Source: JAJZMF01 sp035702845
GTDB lineage: Bacteria > Actinomycetota > Acidimicrobiia > Acidimicrobiales > Palsa-688
DNA length: 16,308 bases
Assembly (NCBI GenBank): GCA_035702845.1
Contig: DASSZK010000151.1
Location: forward strand, 1-16,308
Reading direction: 5' to 3'
Positions 6,281-14,376 of this stretch are shown here, one piece after another. The first letter of the stretch is position 1; each line of letters starts with the position of its first letter. A model generated the notes under the pieces. It saw only the letters and a program-made list of their open reading frames with translations. It was not told the DNA's origin and made no database searches. The translations under genes were made by a program, and so were the position numbers.

Positions 6281-7429
6281 ATGGTGACGCTAACGGCTGG
6301 CCCTACCGCCCACGCGCTCGCCAGTTCGGCCCGTGACATGGACATCGGGTACGAGCGGCTTTGGCATGAGCGCCCATCCCTGACCCTTCTCCGGCGCGGT
6401 GCCGCTCTGGCGCGCCAATTGCCGCTCGAAAGACAGGTCGTATGGTCCCGCCGGACCAGGAATGCCGGCCTCTGGAACGAATGCCCCCTCATGGCCACCG
6501 CACAGGATCCCACCATCGGGCTACCCGACCGGGCCACCGCCGCCGGCGCTGCCTGGTCAATTGCAAGGGACCGCCGGGCTCGGGCCATCTTGCGCTGCCT
6601 GGTCCCCGGGCTGGACGGGGCGGCCCTCACAGACCTCGGGGCCGTTATGAGCCCGACCGACCTTGCCGATCTGGACAAGGGACCGTTTATCTGGAGCGTG
6701 ACGCCGTTTTTCAACGAGCTGGACATGCTCGAAGCACGCCTGTCGGAAATGGCCCACGCTGTCGATCGGTTCGTCGTGGTGGAAGCGCGCCAGACTCACC
6801 GCGGCGAACCAAAGCCGCTGTACTTCGAGCAGGCCAAGGCGCGCTTCACGGCATGGTCGACCCAGCTGGACTACTGCGTCGTCGACCTCCCGGCCAATGC
6901 GGACAACTGGGGTCGAGAGCGGTTCCAGCGAGATGTCGCCCGTAGCGTCCTTACCGACCTCGGTGCGAGTGCCGACGACCTCGTGCTGCTGACAGATCTG
7001 GACGAGATCGTTTCAGCCGAGCGGGTGCCTGCCGTCCTGGACGCTACTGCGTCCGGGCCGGCGGTTCTCCAAATGACCCAACACTGGTACAACCTTGGGT
7101 GGCGTGAGCCAGGGCAGTGGATGCACCCCAAGGCGTTCCGCTTTGGCCAGGTCCCTGCCTCTATCACGTACAGCGAGGTACGGCACATGGCCTTCTTTCC
7201 CGTCACCGAGGCCGGGTGGCATCTTTCCTGGTTTGGCCGCAGCGACCAGTTCGACTACAAGCTCCGCAGCTTCGCCCATGCCGAATACGACACCGAGGAC
7301 CGCCACGTTCCCGGTTTCCAAAAGACCCTCCAGGCAAACGGCACGGACATCCACGGCCGGAGGCTGCTAAGGAGCCCTATCTATTTCCCCTCAAGCACGA
7401 AGGCGCTCTTCTCTCTGGAGGAACAATGA
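6281..7429 (+). CDS. GT17-like glycosyltransferase with N-terminal extension
   Basis: The protein is 382 residues. Residues about 136-370 resemble family GT17, known from eukaryotic beta-1,4-mannosyl-glycoprotein GlcNAc-transferase (GnT-III) and from many bacterial proteins. Seen are IWSVTPFFNELDMLEARL (137-154), VVEARQTHRGEPKPLYF (166-182), RERFQRD (212-218), LLTDLDEI with a D-x-D (239-241), and GWHLSWFG (312-319). It likely transfers a sugar, possibly GlcNAc, from a nucleotide sugar. Residues 1-135 match no family I know. They would be dropped if ATG 6647 were the start, but that codon has no ribosome site, while the sigma-28 promoter ends 4 nt before ATG 6281. The stop overlaps the next gene's start (ATGA, 7426-7429). 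The presence with flagellin suggests flagellin as the eventual acceptor. Confidence 0.8.
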   Translation: MVTLTAGPTAHALASSARDMDIGYERLWHERPSLTLLRRGAALARQLPLERQVVWSRRTRNAGLWNECPLMATAQDPTIGLPDRATAAGAAWSIARDRRARAILRCLVPGLDGAALTDLGAVMSPTDLADLDKGPFIWSVTPFFNELDMLEARLSEMAHAVDRFVVVEARQTHRGEPKPLYFEQAKARFTAWSTQLDYCVVDLPANADNWGRERFQRDVARSVLTDLGASADDLVLLTDLDEIVSAERVPAVLDATASGPAVLQMTQHWYNLGWREPGQWMHPKAFRFGQVPASITYSEVRHMAFFPVTEAGWHLSWFGRSDQFDYKLRSFAHAEYDTEDRHVPGFQKTLQANGTDIHGRRLLRSPIYFPSSTKALFSLEEQ

Positions 7430-8217
7430 CCGCTCGCATTGTTGTCGCCAGTGTGGTTGACAAGGATCCTCTTTGCGTATCCGAGTTCCTGGCGTGCCTG
7501 GACCTCTTGGAGCTCCCGGATGCCGAGCTGGGGTGGATGTTCTCGGTCCCCCAGGACGCTCCACGGCTCCTCGCCAACATGCTCGCACGGTTCACAGCTG
7601 ATCACCCGGGTTGCGTGACCATCCCTGGCGCGAGCCGCGACGAGCTGCTGCAAGGCGCCGTGGCGGGCGGAGCGAGCCACGTCTTCGTCGTCGAGCCAAC
7701 CCTTCTCCTGCCTCCCCCTCTCGTTGCCCACCTCTTGCAGTTGGACCTCGACATCGTGACCGAGGTCTTTTGGACCCGCTGGCAGCCGGCCGCTCCGTAC
7801 CTTCCAAACGTCTGGGCCTGCGACGAGTACAGCTTCTGCGGACCTGCAGGCGTAGGCTCGGCACCCGAGGCACAAACCACCCAAGCGGGAGCGTTCCTGT
7901 CACTGCTCCACGACGCCGGCACCTTCCGGGTTGGCGGTGTCACAGGGTGCACATTGATCTCCCGGCGCGCCCTACTGGCCGGGATATCCTTCGCTCGCCT
8001 GCCCAACTTGTCGCTGTGGGACGCAGAGCGCCACTTCTCCATCCGTGCTGCGGCCCTCGGGTTCGACTTATGGGCAGACACTCACTACCCGCCACTTCAC
8101 CTCTACCGACCCACCGACCTGGCGATGGCTGATCATTTCTGGGCAAGGTGGGCCCGGACCGGCCCGGTGGACGAGGCCCAAGCCAGCCTCGCTGAGCTCG
8201 CGCCGTCTATCAACTGA
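7426..8217 (+). CDS. Short GT2/Anp1-like glycosyltransferase, atypical donor motif
   Basis: The protein is 263 residues. The layout is that of a small GT-A enzyme: a start strand RIVVASVVDKDPLCV, a strand HVFVVEPTLLLPPPLV (85-100) where the D-x-D normally lies, an acceptor-side GVTGCTLISRRAL (171-183), and WDAERHFSIRAAALGF (198-213) followed by DTHYPPLHLYRP. The expected Asp-x-Asp reads Val-Glu-Pro-Thr (89-92), so metal and donor binding may be altered or lost. The ATG at 7426 follows CTGGAGGAACA, an excellent ribosome site, and overlaps the preceding stop by 4 bp, which indicates translational coupling. A longer open frame from 7117 is a shadow of the GT17 gene. The gene ends 9 nt before the GT2-TPR gene, in one operon. 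The substrate is unknown. Confidence 0.7.
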   Translation: MTARIVVASVVDKDPLCVSEFLACLDLLELPDAELGWMFSVPQDAPRLLANMLARFTADHPGCVTIPGASRDELLQGAVAGGASHVFVVEPTLLLPPPLVAHLLQLDLDIVTEVFWTRWQPAAPYLPNVWACDEYSFCGPAGVGSAPEAQTTQAGAFLSLLHDAGTFRVGGVTGCTLISRRALLAGISFARLPNLSLWDAERHFSIRAAALGFDLWADTHYPPLHLYRPTDLAMADHFWARWARTGPVDEAQASLAELAPSIN

Positions 8218-8226
8218 GGAGCCGAA

Positions 8227-10074
8227 ATGAGCAACCATCCCCGCAAGCGGCAAGGTTCGGTTTTCGCAACCAGCACCCTGGCCCAGAGCGATACCACGGC
8301 GCGAGCACACAGCCCGGCGCTGACTGCCAACCGATCACGGCCTGCCGGTGCCCCGCTAATTTCCGCCTGCTTAATCGTAAAAGATGAAGAGCGCGCTCTG
8401 CCTGATTGCTTCGAGTCTCTCCACGAGCTCGTTGACGAGGTGGTTGTATACGATACGGGCTCGGGCGACAGCACGGTCGACCTGTGCCGGCGGGCGGGCG
8501 CCCGAGTGTTTGAGGGTTACTGGGACGACGACTTTGCGCGAGCCCGCAACGCCGCTCTGTCTGAGTGCCGAGGCGACTGGGTACTTTGGATCGACGCGGA
8601 CGAGCGCGTACGCTGCCCGAACGTCGCACAGCTGCGGGCGGGGCTCAGTGGCATGCGCGCAGATTGCGACGCCATATCGGTGGAGATACACAACCTCGGT
8701 GATGACCCGATCAGCGCTTCGGCCAACAACCACCGAGCACTGCGCCTGTTCCGGCGCAGTCGCTGCCAGTGGTACGGCTCCATACACGAACAGATCGACC
8801 TGCACCCCGGGGTCGATGAGATGCTCATGGTCGTCCCACTAAACGGCGCCTACATAGAACACATCGGGTACCGCAACGAGGTCGTCGAATCTCGGAACAA
8901 GTTGGAGCGCAACCTGAAGCTGGCTGAGGCCGCCGTAGCGCGACCGATGGCCATGCGAGGCCAGGAGGGAGCCGCCGAGATGAACCTTGGGCGCGCCCTA
9001 GCGGCCTTGGGCCGCTTCGAAGAGGCCCAACCGTGGTTCGAGCGTGCAGTAGAAGCGGCTCTTGCCGGCGTGACCAGACGTGCATCCCTAATGTTCTCCG
9101 CCCAGAACTTGATTGCCTTGGAGCGCTTCAATGAGGCGATCGAAATCGCTCAACAGTTGGCGGCCATGAGCGAGCAAACAGGAGTGGCCAAGTACATGGA
9201 GGGTGTCGCCCTGCGACGGCTAGGGCGGACCGAGGAAGCCATCGCTGTCTTGGAGGAGATCGACACCGTTAGCAACGAAGACGGTTTCATTTACCCGCCG
9301 GCCATGCTGGAAGCCGAGCTAAGCAGTGCGTACCTCGATGCGGGTAGGACCGAGCAAGCCGCCGACCACCTTGCTGCTCTTTTCGAATCGGCGCCCCAGG
9401 TAAACAACGTCCAAGCACTCATAAAGGTCTTCGCCGCCACGGGTCGCACTCTCGACCAGGTGGTAGCGGCAATGCCCGAAGACCGATTGGAACGCGTCGC
9501 AGCCGCTTTGTTGATCGTGGAGCCATCGTTGGCCGACCCGGTAGCCGAAGCGCTGTTCAAGCGGTTCGGGCCAAAGGCTCCCGTCTTGGCTGCCGCGATC
9601 AAGTTCGCTCCAATGGTCCAGACTGACCGCGCCCTCGAATGGTCACACCGCTTGAGGGCCATCGGGATGGCGGGCCCTTGCCCCCTCGTGGCGCAGGCCC
9701 AGATCGAGGTCCTTGACGTGAAGAGCCGGGTGCGCGCCGCCCTGAGCGCGTACGCGGCCTTCTCCGATCCCCGGGGCGAGCAATTGGCTCTGGCCCTCGC
9801 ACCCGGGTTGCACCAGGCTGACATCGCAGCCACGCTTCAGGAGGTCGGCCTCTTGGCCCCGGCACTGCTCCCGGCTTTCGCCAGTGCAGCAGCGCGCCCG
9901 GGAGCAGCGGACGCCGGACCAGTAGGCTCCGCCGACAGCCGCCACCTCGCCGTCAGTGCAGCTCTGGCCGCGCTCGGCCTAGCCGACTTGGCGCAATATG
10001 CGAACGAACCGGGACCGCCCGACCAGGATCACGAGCTGGGAGCTCAGCTGGCCGGGACGGGTGCCGATCGTTAG
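8227..10074 (+). CDS. GT2 glycosyltransferase fused to TPR repeats
   Basis: The protein is 615 residues. After a basic, disordered start (1-40), residues about 43-240 form a family 2 GT-A domain: ISACLIVKDEE (45-55), VVVYDTGSGDST (72-83), FARARNAAL (103-111), WVLWIDADERV with the D-x-D at Asp123-Asp125, and an acceptor-side GSIHEQIDL (184-192). TPR-like helical pairs follow at about 250-385 (LGRALAALGRFEEAQPWFERA, RRLGRTEEAIAVLEEI, AYLDAGRTEQAADHLAAL). The rest (about 390-600) is Ala-rich and helical. GT2-TPR proteins of this kind are common in bacterial surface and flagellar glycosylation loci. GAGGAG lies 7 nt before the ATG. It is the last gene of the operon, and the flagellin promoter sits in its final codons (10043-10070). 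Confidence 0.82.
   Translation: MSNHPRKRQGSVFATSTLAQSDTTARAHSPALTANRSRPAGAPLISACLIVKDEERALPDCFESLHELVDEVVVYDTGSGDSTVDLCRRAGARVFEGYWDDDFARARNAALSECRGDWVLWIDADERVRCPNVAQLRAGLSGMRADCDAISVEIHNLGDDPISASANNHRALRLFRRSRCQWYGSIHEQIDLHPGVDEMLMVVPLNGAYIEHIGYRNEVVESRNKLERNLKLAEAAVARPMAMRGQEGAAEMNLGRALAALGRFEEAQPWFERAVEAALAGVTRRASLMFSAQNLIALERFNEAIEIAQQLAAMSEQTGVAKYMEGVALRRLGRTEEAIAVLEEIDTVSNEDGFIYPPAMLEAELSSAYLDAGRTEQAADHLAALFESAPQVNNVQALIKVFAATGRTLDQVVAAMPEDRLERVAAALLIVEPSLADPVAEALFKRFGPKAPVLAAAIKFAPMVQTDRALEWSHRLRAIGMAGPCPLVAQAQIEVLDVKSRVRAALSAYAAFSDPRGEQLALALAPGLHQADIAATLQEVGLLAPALLPAFASAAARPGAADAGPVGSADSRHLAVSAALAALGLADLAQYANEPGPPDQDHELGAQLAGTGADR
10043..10070 (+). promoter_or_regulatory. Candidate sigma-28 promoter of flagellin
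   Basis: CTCAG (10043-10047), 15 nt, then GCCGATCG (10063-10070). It lies inside the last codons of the GT2-TPR gene, whose stop is 10072-10074. It predicts a transcript starting near 10077 with a leader of about 68 nt before the flagellin ATG. Confidence 0.7.
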
Positions 10075-10101
10075 GGAAGCCCGCACAACAGCGGACCAGG
10101 C

Positions 10102-10144
10102 CGGGCACTCAAGGACGGGTGCTCGTTGACCCCACGGAGGAACA
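10102..10144 (+). promoter_or_regulatory. Flagellin leader hairpin with GGA motifs (CsrA-like sites)
   Basis: The arms CGGGCAC (10102-10108) and GTGCTCG (10119-10125) can pair, with one G-U, and hold the loop TCAAGGACGG (10109-10118). A second GGA-containing run, ACGGAGGAAC (10134-10143), is the flagellin ribosome site. CsrA is known to bind GGA in hairpin loops and over ribosome sites, as on the Bacillus hag mRNA. No csrA or fliW lies in the window, so this is an inference from layout. Confidence 0.35.
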
Positions 10145-11608
10145 ATGGGTCTCGATATCGTCACCAACATAATGGCGCAGGACGCCTCGAACAATCTCGC
10201 GATCAACGAGTCGAACATGCAGAACAGCTTGCAGAAGCTGTCGTCTGGTTACCAGATCAATAAGGCCGCAGACGACGCGTCCGGTCTGGTCATCAGCCAG
10301 CACTTGCAGGCCCAGATCGGCGGTTTCCAGCAAGCCCAAGCCAATACCCAGAGCGCTATCAACGTTGTCCAGACGGCTGATGGCGCCCTGAACGAGGTCG
10401 GCACGATCCTGCAGCGCATCAACACCCTAGCCGTCGAGTCGGCGAACACCAGCGCCACCGACTCAACTGCCCAGCAGGCCGCTCAGTCGGAAGTGCAGCA
10501 GTCGCTCGAGTCTCTGGTCAACATTGCTCAGACCACTGTCTACGGCAACAACCAGCTGCTCGTCAATGGCACTTTCGGAACCGTAAACTACACTTTCCAG
10601 GTCGGTGCCGACAATACCAGCGCAAGCCAAGTTGCCTTCTCAGTAACTGCTCTCAACTTGGCGAACCTCGGTCTCGTCAGCGACTCGCTGACCCTGCCGA
10701 GCGGTGGTAGCAGCAACATCTCGTCGATCACCGCGGCCGGTCTTGGCGTAAATGCCGCAGCGACCTTCTCCACCGTGGCCGGCACTAACGCCAGCTTCCA
10801 GGGAACCATCGCTCTTACCAGCGGCTCCTTCGCAACCGGGTCCAGTGGCCTCTCGTTCAACCTAAACGTGAACGGCAGCTCCATCGCCGTAACCTTCGCG
10901 GCCAGCGCAACGTACAGCTTGGCGAGCTTCGCGCAGGTGATCACGACGGCCTTGGCCAATGCTGGGTTGGCTACGACTGCACTCAACATAACGTACCAGG
11001 GCAGCGGTACCGCCACGGCTACGTTCGACATCACGGACGCCACGGGCGGCGCTGCTGGAACGCTGTCGCTCACGGCTACCACCTCAGCCAACCTGACGTC
11101 GCTCGGCCTCAATGCATCCAGCTATACGGGCACCGACGCCAACGTGTATATAAACGGGACCAGCTTCGACATAACGAATGCGCAGAACCAGGCTGGCACA
11201 CTGACCCTCACCCAGGCGGGCAACGCCTACTCGCTGGTGCTGACCAGCGCACTCGGTACCCAGGGTGCGTTCACAGGCACGGCAGAGTACAACGGCTACG
11301 CCGATGTAAACAAGGTGAACTTCTCGGTCACGGCTTCCAACGCCGTCACCGTCATAAATAGCGCCATCCAGACGGTGTCGGCTATGCGGGGCACGCTCGG
11401 TGCTTACCAGAACGAGCTGCAGCACATCACTGACAACGAGAGCGTCATGGTCCAGAACCTCCAAGCATCTAATGCTCAGATCCAGGACACCAACATGGCC
11501 TCGCAGATGGTCAACTTCACCCAGGACCAAGTGTTGGTCCAGGCCGGCGTGTCCATGCTCGCCCAGGCCAACCAGATACCCCAAATGGTCCTCAAGCTCC
11601 TTGGCTAG
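10145..11608 (+). CDS. fliC: Flagellin
   Basis: The protein is 487 residues. The conserved N-terminal domain (about 1-140) contains LSSGYQINKAADDASGLVIS (32-51), and the C-terminal domain ends in the usual IQDTNMASQMVNF, then QVLVQAGVSMLAQANQIPQM and a final VLKLLG. The middle (about 140-400) is rich in Ala, Thr, Ser, Gly and Asn, with few charged residues, no Cys and very few Lys; it should be the exposed part of the filament. Many Ser and Thr offer sites for O-glycosylation by the enzymes of the adjacent block, which is the likely reason for the clustering. GGAGG lies 5 nt before the ATG. Promoter, possible CsrA leader and terminator are listed separately. It is secreted by the flagellar type III system and polymerises as the filament. 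Confidence 0.96.
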   Translation: MGLDIVTNIMAQDASNNLAINESNMQNSLQKLSSGYQINKAADDASGLVISQHLQAQIGGFQQAQANTQSAINVVQTADGALNEVGTILQRINTLAVESANTSATDSTAQQAAQSEVQQSLESLVNIAQTTVYGNNQLLVNGTFGTVNYTFQVGADNTSASQVAFSVTALNLANLGLVSDSLTLPSGGSSNISSITAAGLGVNAAATFSTVAGTNASFQGTIALTSGSFATGSSGLSFNLNVNGSSIAVTFAASATYSLASFAQVITTALANAGLATTALNITYQGSGTATATFDITDATGGAAGTLSLTATTSANLTSLGLNASSYTGTDANVYINGTSFDITNAQNQAGTLTLTQAGNAYSLVLTSALGTQGAFTGTAEYNGYADVNKVNFSVTASNAVTVINSAIQTVSAMRGTLGAYQNELQHITDNESVMVQNLQASNAQIQDTNMASQMVNFTQDQVLVQAGVSMLAQANQIPQMVLKLLG

Positions 11609-11631
11609 AAAAGGCGCTGCCCTTTAGCAAC

Positions 11632-11674
11632 AAAGCACGGCCGGACCGGCTTGGGCCGGCCGGCCGTGCTTTTC
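11632..11674 (+). terminator. Strong composite intrinsic terminator of flagellin
   Basis: AAAGCACGGCCGG (11632-11644) pairs fully with CCGGCCGTGCTTT (11660-11672). Inside it CCGGC (11646-11650) pairs with GCCGG (11655-11659) around a TTGG loop, with one unpaired A (11645) between the two stems. It is followed by TTTTC. It starts 23 bp after the flagellin stop. Almost no flagellin transcript should pass it, so fliD should need its own promoter. Confidence 0.9.
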
Positions 11675-11771
11675 ACACCGCTCCTAGCGACGACCACTAG
11701 GGGCAATAAGTCCGTTACATGCCGGTGCGGACCGGACAACCTGACAGTTGACGCCTAGAGAGGAGAACGGG
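11675..11771 (+). other. Gap between flagellin terminator and fliD, promoter not found
   Basis: These 97 bp must hold a promoter for fliD if the terminator is efficient. There is no CTCAG-N15-GCCGAT match. CCTAG (11683-11687), then 15 nt, then GCAATAAG (11703-11710) is the nearest resemblance but is weak. The fliD ribosome site AGAGGAGA ends the stretch. Confidence 0.4.
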
Positions 11772-14354
11772 ATGTCGACGGGTGGCACTAGCAGCACCAG
11801 CGCGAGCACCCTCGGGTACCTGAACACGTCCCAGACGCTCGCGGCACTGCTCGGGACCAACGCCACGAACTACGCGTCCACGACGGCTCCGCCGATCACG
11901 ATCAACGGCCTCAGCTCGGGTATCGACACGGCGCAGATCATCGCCGAACTGATGCAAGTCAACGCGATGCCCCAACAGCGCCTGGAGCAGCAGCTCAACC
12001 AAGCTTCCATAATGCTCGGCAGCTACCAGGTCCTCGCCACAGACATCAATACCGTGCAGTCCGTGTCGGACACCCTGGCGTCGAGCGCCGGTTGGCAGGC
12101 ATGGATCCCCAACTCGACGACAGCGGACGCTTCGGCGACCGTCGGCGCGGGGGCGGTTGGCGGTTCCCTCACGTTCTCGGTGGACGCCCTGGCTCAGGCC
12201 GACTCGCTGATCTCATCGGGCAGCGTCAGCTCCGAAACTTCTCAGGTCACGAGCGGCCCGTTGCTCGTGGGCGTCGGCGGGGGCGCCCTCGGCATAGGTA
12301 CGCTCGCCTCGTCGAACCTTGCGATCGGGAACCACACCATAGCCGTGACCCAGGCATCTGCCGGCGCATCCCTCACCAGCGCGAGCGCCCCCGCATCGTC
12401 AACCACCATCACGACGGGGACCAACGACACCCTCACGTACAACCTGGACGGGACGGCCCAGAGCCTTACAATCGCGGCCGGCACCTACAGCGCCTCCCAG
12501 CTCGCCAGCGCCGTGCAGTCGGCATCCGGCGGCAACCTGACTGCCAGCATCAACTCGGGCGGCAACATGGTGCTTACAACCACCGCGCAGGGTTCGCAGA
12601 CCAGCCTTCAGGTCACCGGGGGCGACGGCGCACCCGCCCTAGGTTACGGCACCACCCCCACGTCTATAGCCAACGGCACGGACGGTATCGTCACCGTCGA
12701 CGGGGTCAGTAATACTCTCAGCAACTTTACGCCGGGCTCGGCGGTCGTGCTGAACGGCGCCTCTGGGTCCACCGTGAACGCCACATTTACCGGCCCCCTC
12801 GTCGTCGGCTCTATGACGACCGCCGAGGTAAACACCGGCGACGGCAGCCTGCAGTCGGTCGTAGAGGCGATCAACGCGTCAGGGATGCAGTTGTCCGCTA
12901 GCGCTGTTAGTACTGGCACGAACCAGTACCGCCTCTCGCTGGAGTCAACCAATTCCGGCGCCGCCAACAACATCAACCTCGCCACAAACGCCTTTTCCGG
13001 TCTGGGGAGCCTGACAACGGTCACCGCCGGCCAAGATTCGCAGATCACGGTAGGGACCGGACCTGGGAGCTTCGTCGTCACCAACGACTCAAATAACATA
13101 AACGGCCTGCTACCGGGAGTGACGGTCAACCTGCTCCAGGCGGATCCCACGACGCCGACCACCATCTCGCTGCAGCCGGACGGCCAGACCATGGCTACGA
13201 CAGTGCAAAGCCTGATCACGGCGACGAACCAGCTCATAACCGACCTCAATACGGCGACGTCGTACACCGCAGGGACCGGCGGGGGCGCAGGCACAGCCGG
13301 TCCGCTGCTCGGCGACCCCACTGCGGAGGGCTTGCTCAACTCGGTGCTCTCGGCAGTCAGCAGCCAAGCCGGGGTAAATTCCTCTGGATCCGCCGGCGTG
13401 CTGGGTATCTCGATGAACCAGGACGGCACACTGTCGTTCAACCCGGCGACGTTCGCCGCCGCTTACGACGCCAATCCCACCCAGGTTGCCAACACCTTCC
13501 TGTCCGGGGGTACCAGCTCCAACCCCCTCATGAGCTTTTACGAGTCCACCGATGCAACGGCGCCTGGCAAGTACGATGTCGTGCAGACACAAGCGGCCAC
13601 CCAGGCGACAGAGACGGGAGCGACCGTCAGCGGGGGCGCCGTGACCACCGGGGAAACCCTCACCATCACGACGGGCACGACGTCGGCCCAGTACACAACT
13701 ACGGCGGGTGAGACGCTCAACAATATCGCCGCGGGGCTCAACCAAGCCCTGGCTAGCGCCAATGTCACGGTGAACGCCTCTGTCGTCAACGGCGCCCTTC
13801 AGCTCACGAGCATGGCCTACGGCTCCAAGGCCGGGTTCAGTGTCAACTCGACTGCATCGGGGGCCGGCACCACCGGGCTCATCACTACTCCCGGTACAGC
13901 CGAGTCTTTCACTGGCACTGACGCCGCGGGCACGATCAATGGCCAAGCAGCAACAGGCATCGGCCAGTTGCTCCAGGGAGCGACTGCGAGCCCCGCCCAG
14001 GGCCTGCTCGTCCTCGCCACTGCCACCCAGAGCCAACTCCAAGCCGCCGGAGGCAGCCTTTCGAGCACGGTCACCTACCAACCGGGCATCGCTCAGGCTT
14101 TGGCGAACGCCGCGTTCGCCGCCGGCAACCCGGCCAACGGGACCTTGGTCAGCGCCATCTCGGGTGAGCAGTCGCAGATGTCTTACCTCAACACAGAGAT
14201 TGCCGACTGGAACCCTGTACTCCAAGAACAGCAGAGCCAGCTCACCAATGAGTACACCGCCATGGAGACCGCGCTGGCCAGCCTGAAGGCCACCCAGACC
14301 TCCCTGGGCTCGTACTTCACCTCGTCGAGCTCTTCGTCGTCCACCGGCGGCTGA
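11772..14354 (+). CDS. fliD: Flagellar filament cap protein FliD, extended
   Basis: The protein is 860 residues, against about 450-550 usual for FliD. After an extra 42-residue Ser/Thr-rich start comes the canonical FliD beginning ITINGLSSGIDTAQIIAELM (42-61). The end has the FliD C-terminal coiled-coil pattern (SAISGEQSQMSYLNTEIADW, then EQQSQLTNEYTAMETALASL and LKATQTSLGSYF), followed by an S-rich tail. The middle is a long Gly/Thr/Ser/Ala-rich region with at least two hook-IN-like segments (around GMQLSASAVSTGTNQYRLSL and NVTVNASVVNGALQLTSMAY). FliD caps the filament and assists flagellin folding outside the cell. AGAGGAG lies 6-7 nt before the ATG at 11772; a longer open frame from 11748 has no support. 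fliS follows after 22 nt. The extra length probably enlarges the exposed domains, perhaps matching a glycosylated filament. Confidence 0.92.
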   Translation: MSTGGTSSTSASTLGYLNTSQTLAALLGTNATNYASTTAPPITINGLSSGIDTAQIIAELMQVNAMPQQRLEQQLNQASIMLGSYQVLATDINTVQSVSDTLASSAGWQAWIPNSTTADASATVGAGAVGGSLTFSVDALAQADSLISSGSVSSETSQVTSGPLLVGVGGGALGIGTLASSNLAIGNHTIAVTQASAGASLTSASAPASSTTITTGTNDTLTYNLDGTAQSLTIAAGTYSASQLASAVQSASGGNLTASINSGGNMVLTTTAQGSQTSLQVTGGDGAPALGYGTTPTSIANGTDGIVTVDGVSNTLSNFTPGSAVVLNGASGSTVNATFTGPLVVGSMTTAEVNTGDGSLQSVVEAINASGMQLSASAVSTGTNQYRLSLESTNSGAANNINLATNAFSGLGSLTTVTAGQDSQITVGTGPGSFVVTNDSNNINGLLPGVTVNLLQADPTTPTTISLQPDGQTMATTVQSLITATNQLITDLNTATSYTAGTGGGAGTAGPLLGDPTAEGLLNSVLSAVSSQAGVNSSGSAGVLGISMNQDGTLSFNPATFAAAYDANPTQVANTFLSGGTSSNPLMSFYESTDATAPGKYDVVQTQAATQATETGATVSGGAVTTGETLTITTGTTSAQYTTTAGETLNNIAAGLNQALASANVTVNASVVNGALQLTSMAYGSKAGFSVNSTASGAGTTGLITTPGTAESFTGTDAAGTINGQAATGIGQLLQGATASPAQGLLVLATATQSQLQAAGGSLSSTVTYQPGIAQALANAAFAAGNPANGTLVSAISGEQSQMSYLNTEIADWNPVLQEQQSQLTNEYTAMETALASLKATQTSLGSYFTSSSSSSSTGG

Positions 14355-14376
14355 GCAATAGCTACAGGAGATAAGC

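Noticed and set aside
12644..13441. 265-codon minus-strand open frame inside fliD
   Set aside because: Shadow of the fliD reading frame, with valine- and proline-rich composition typical of such artefacts.
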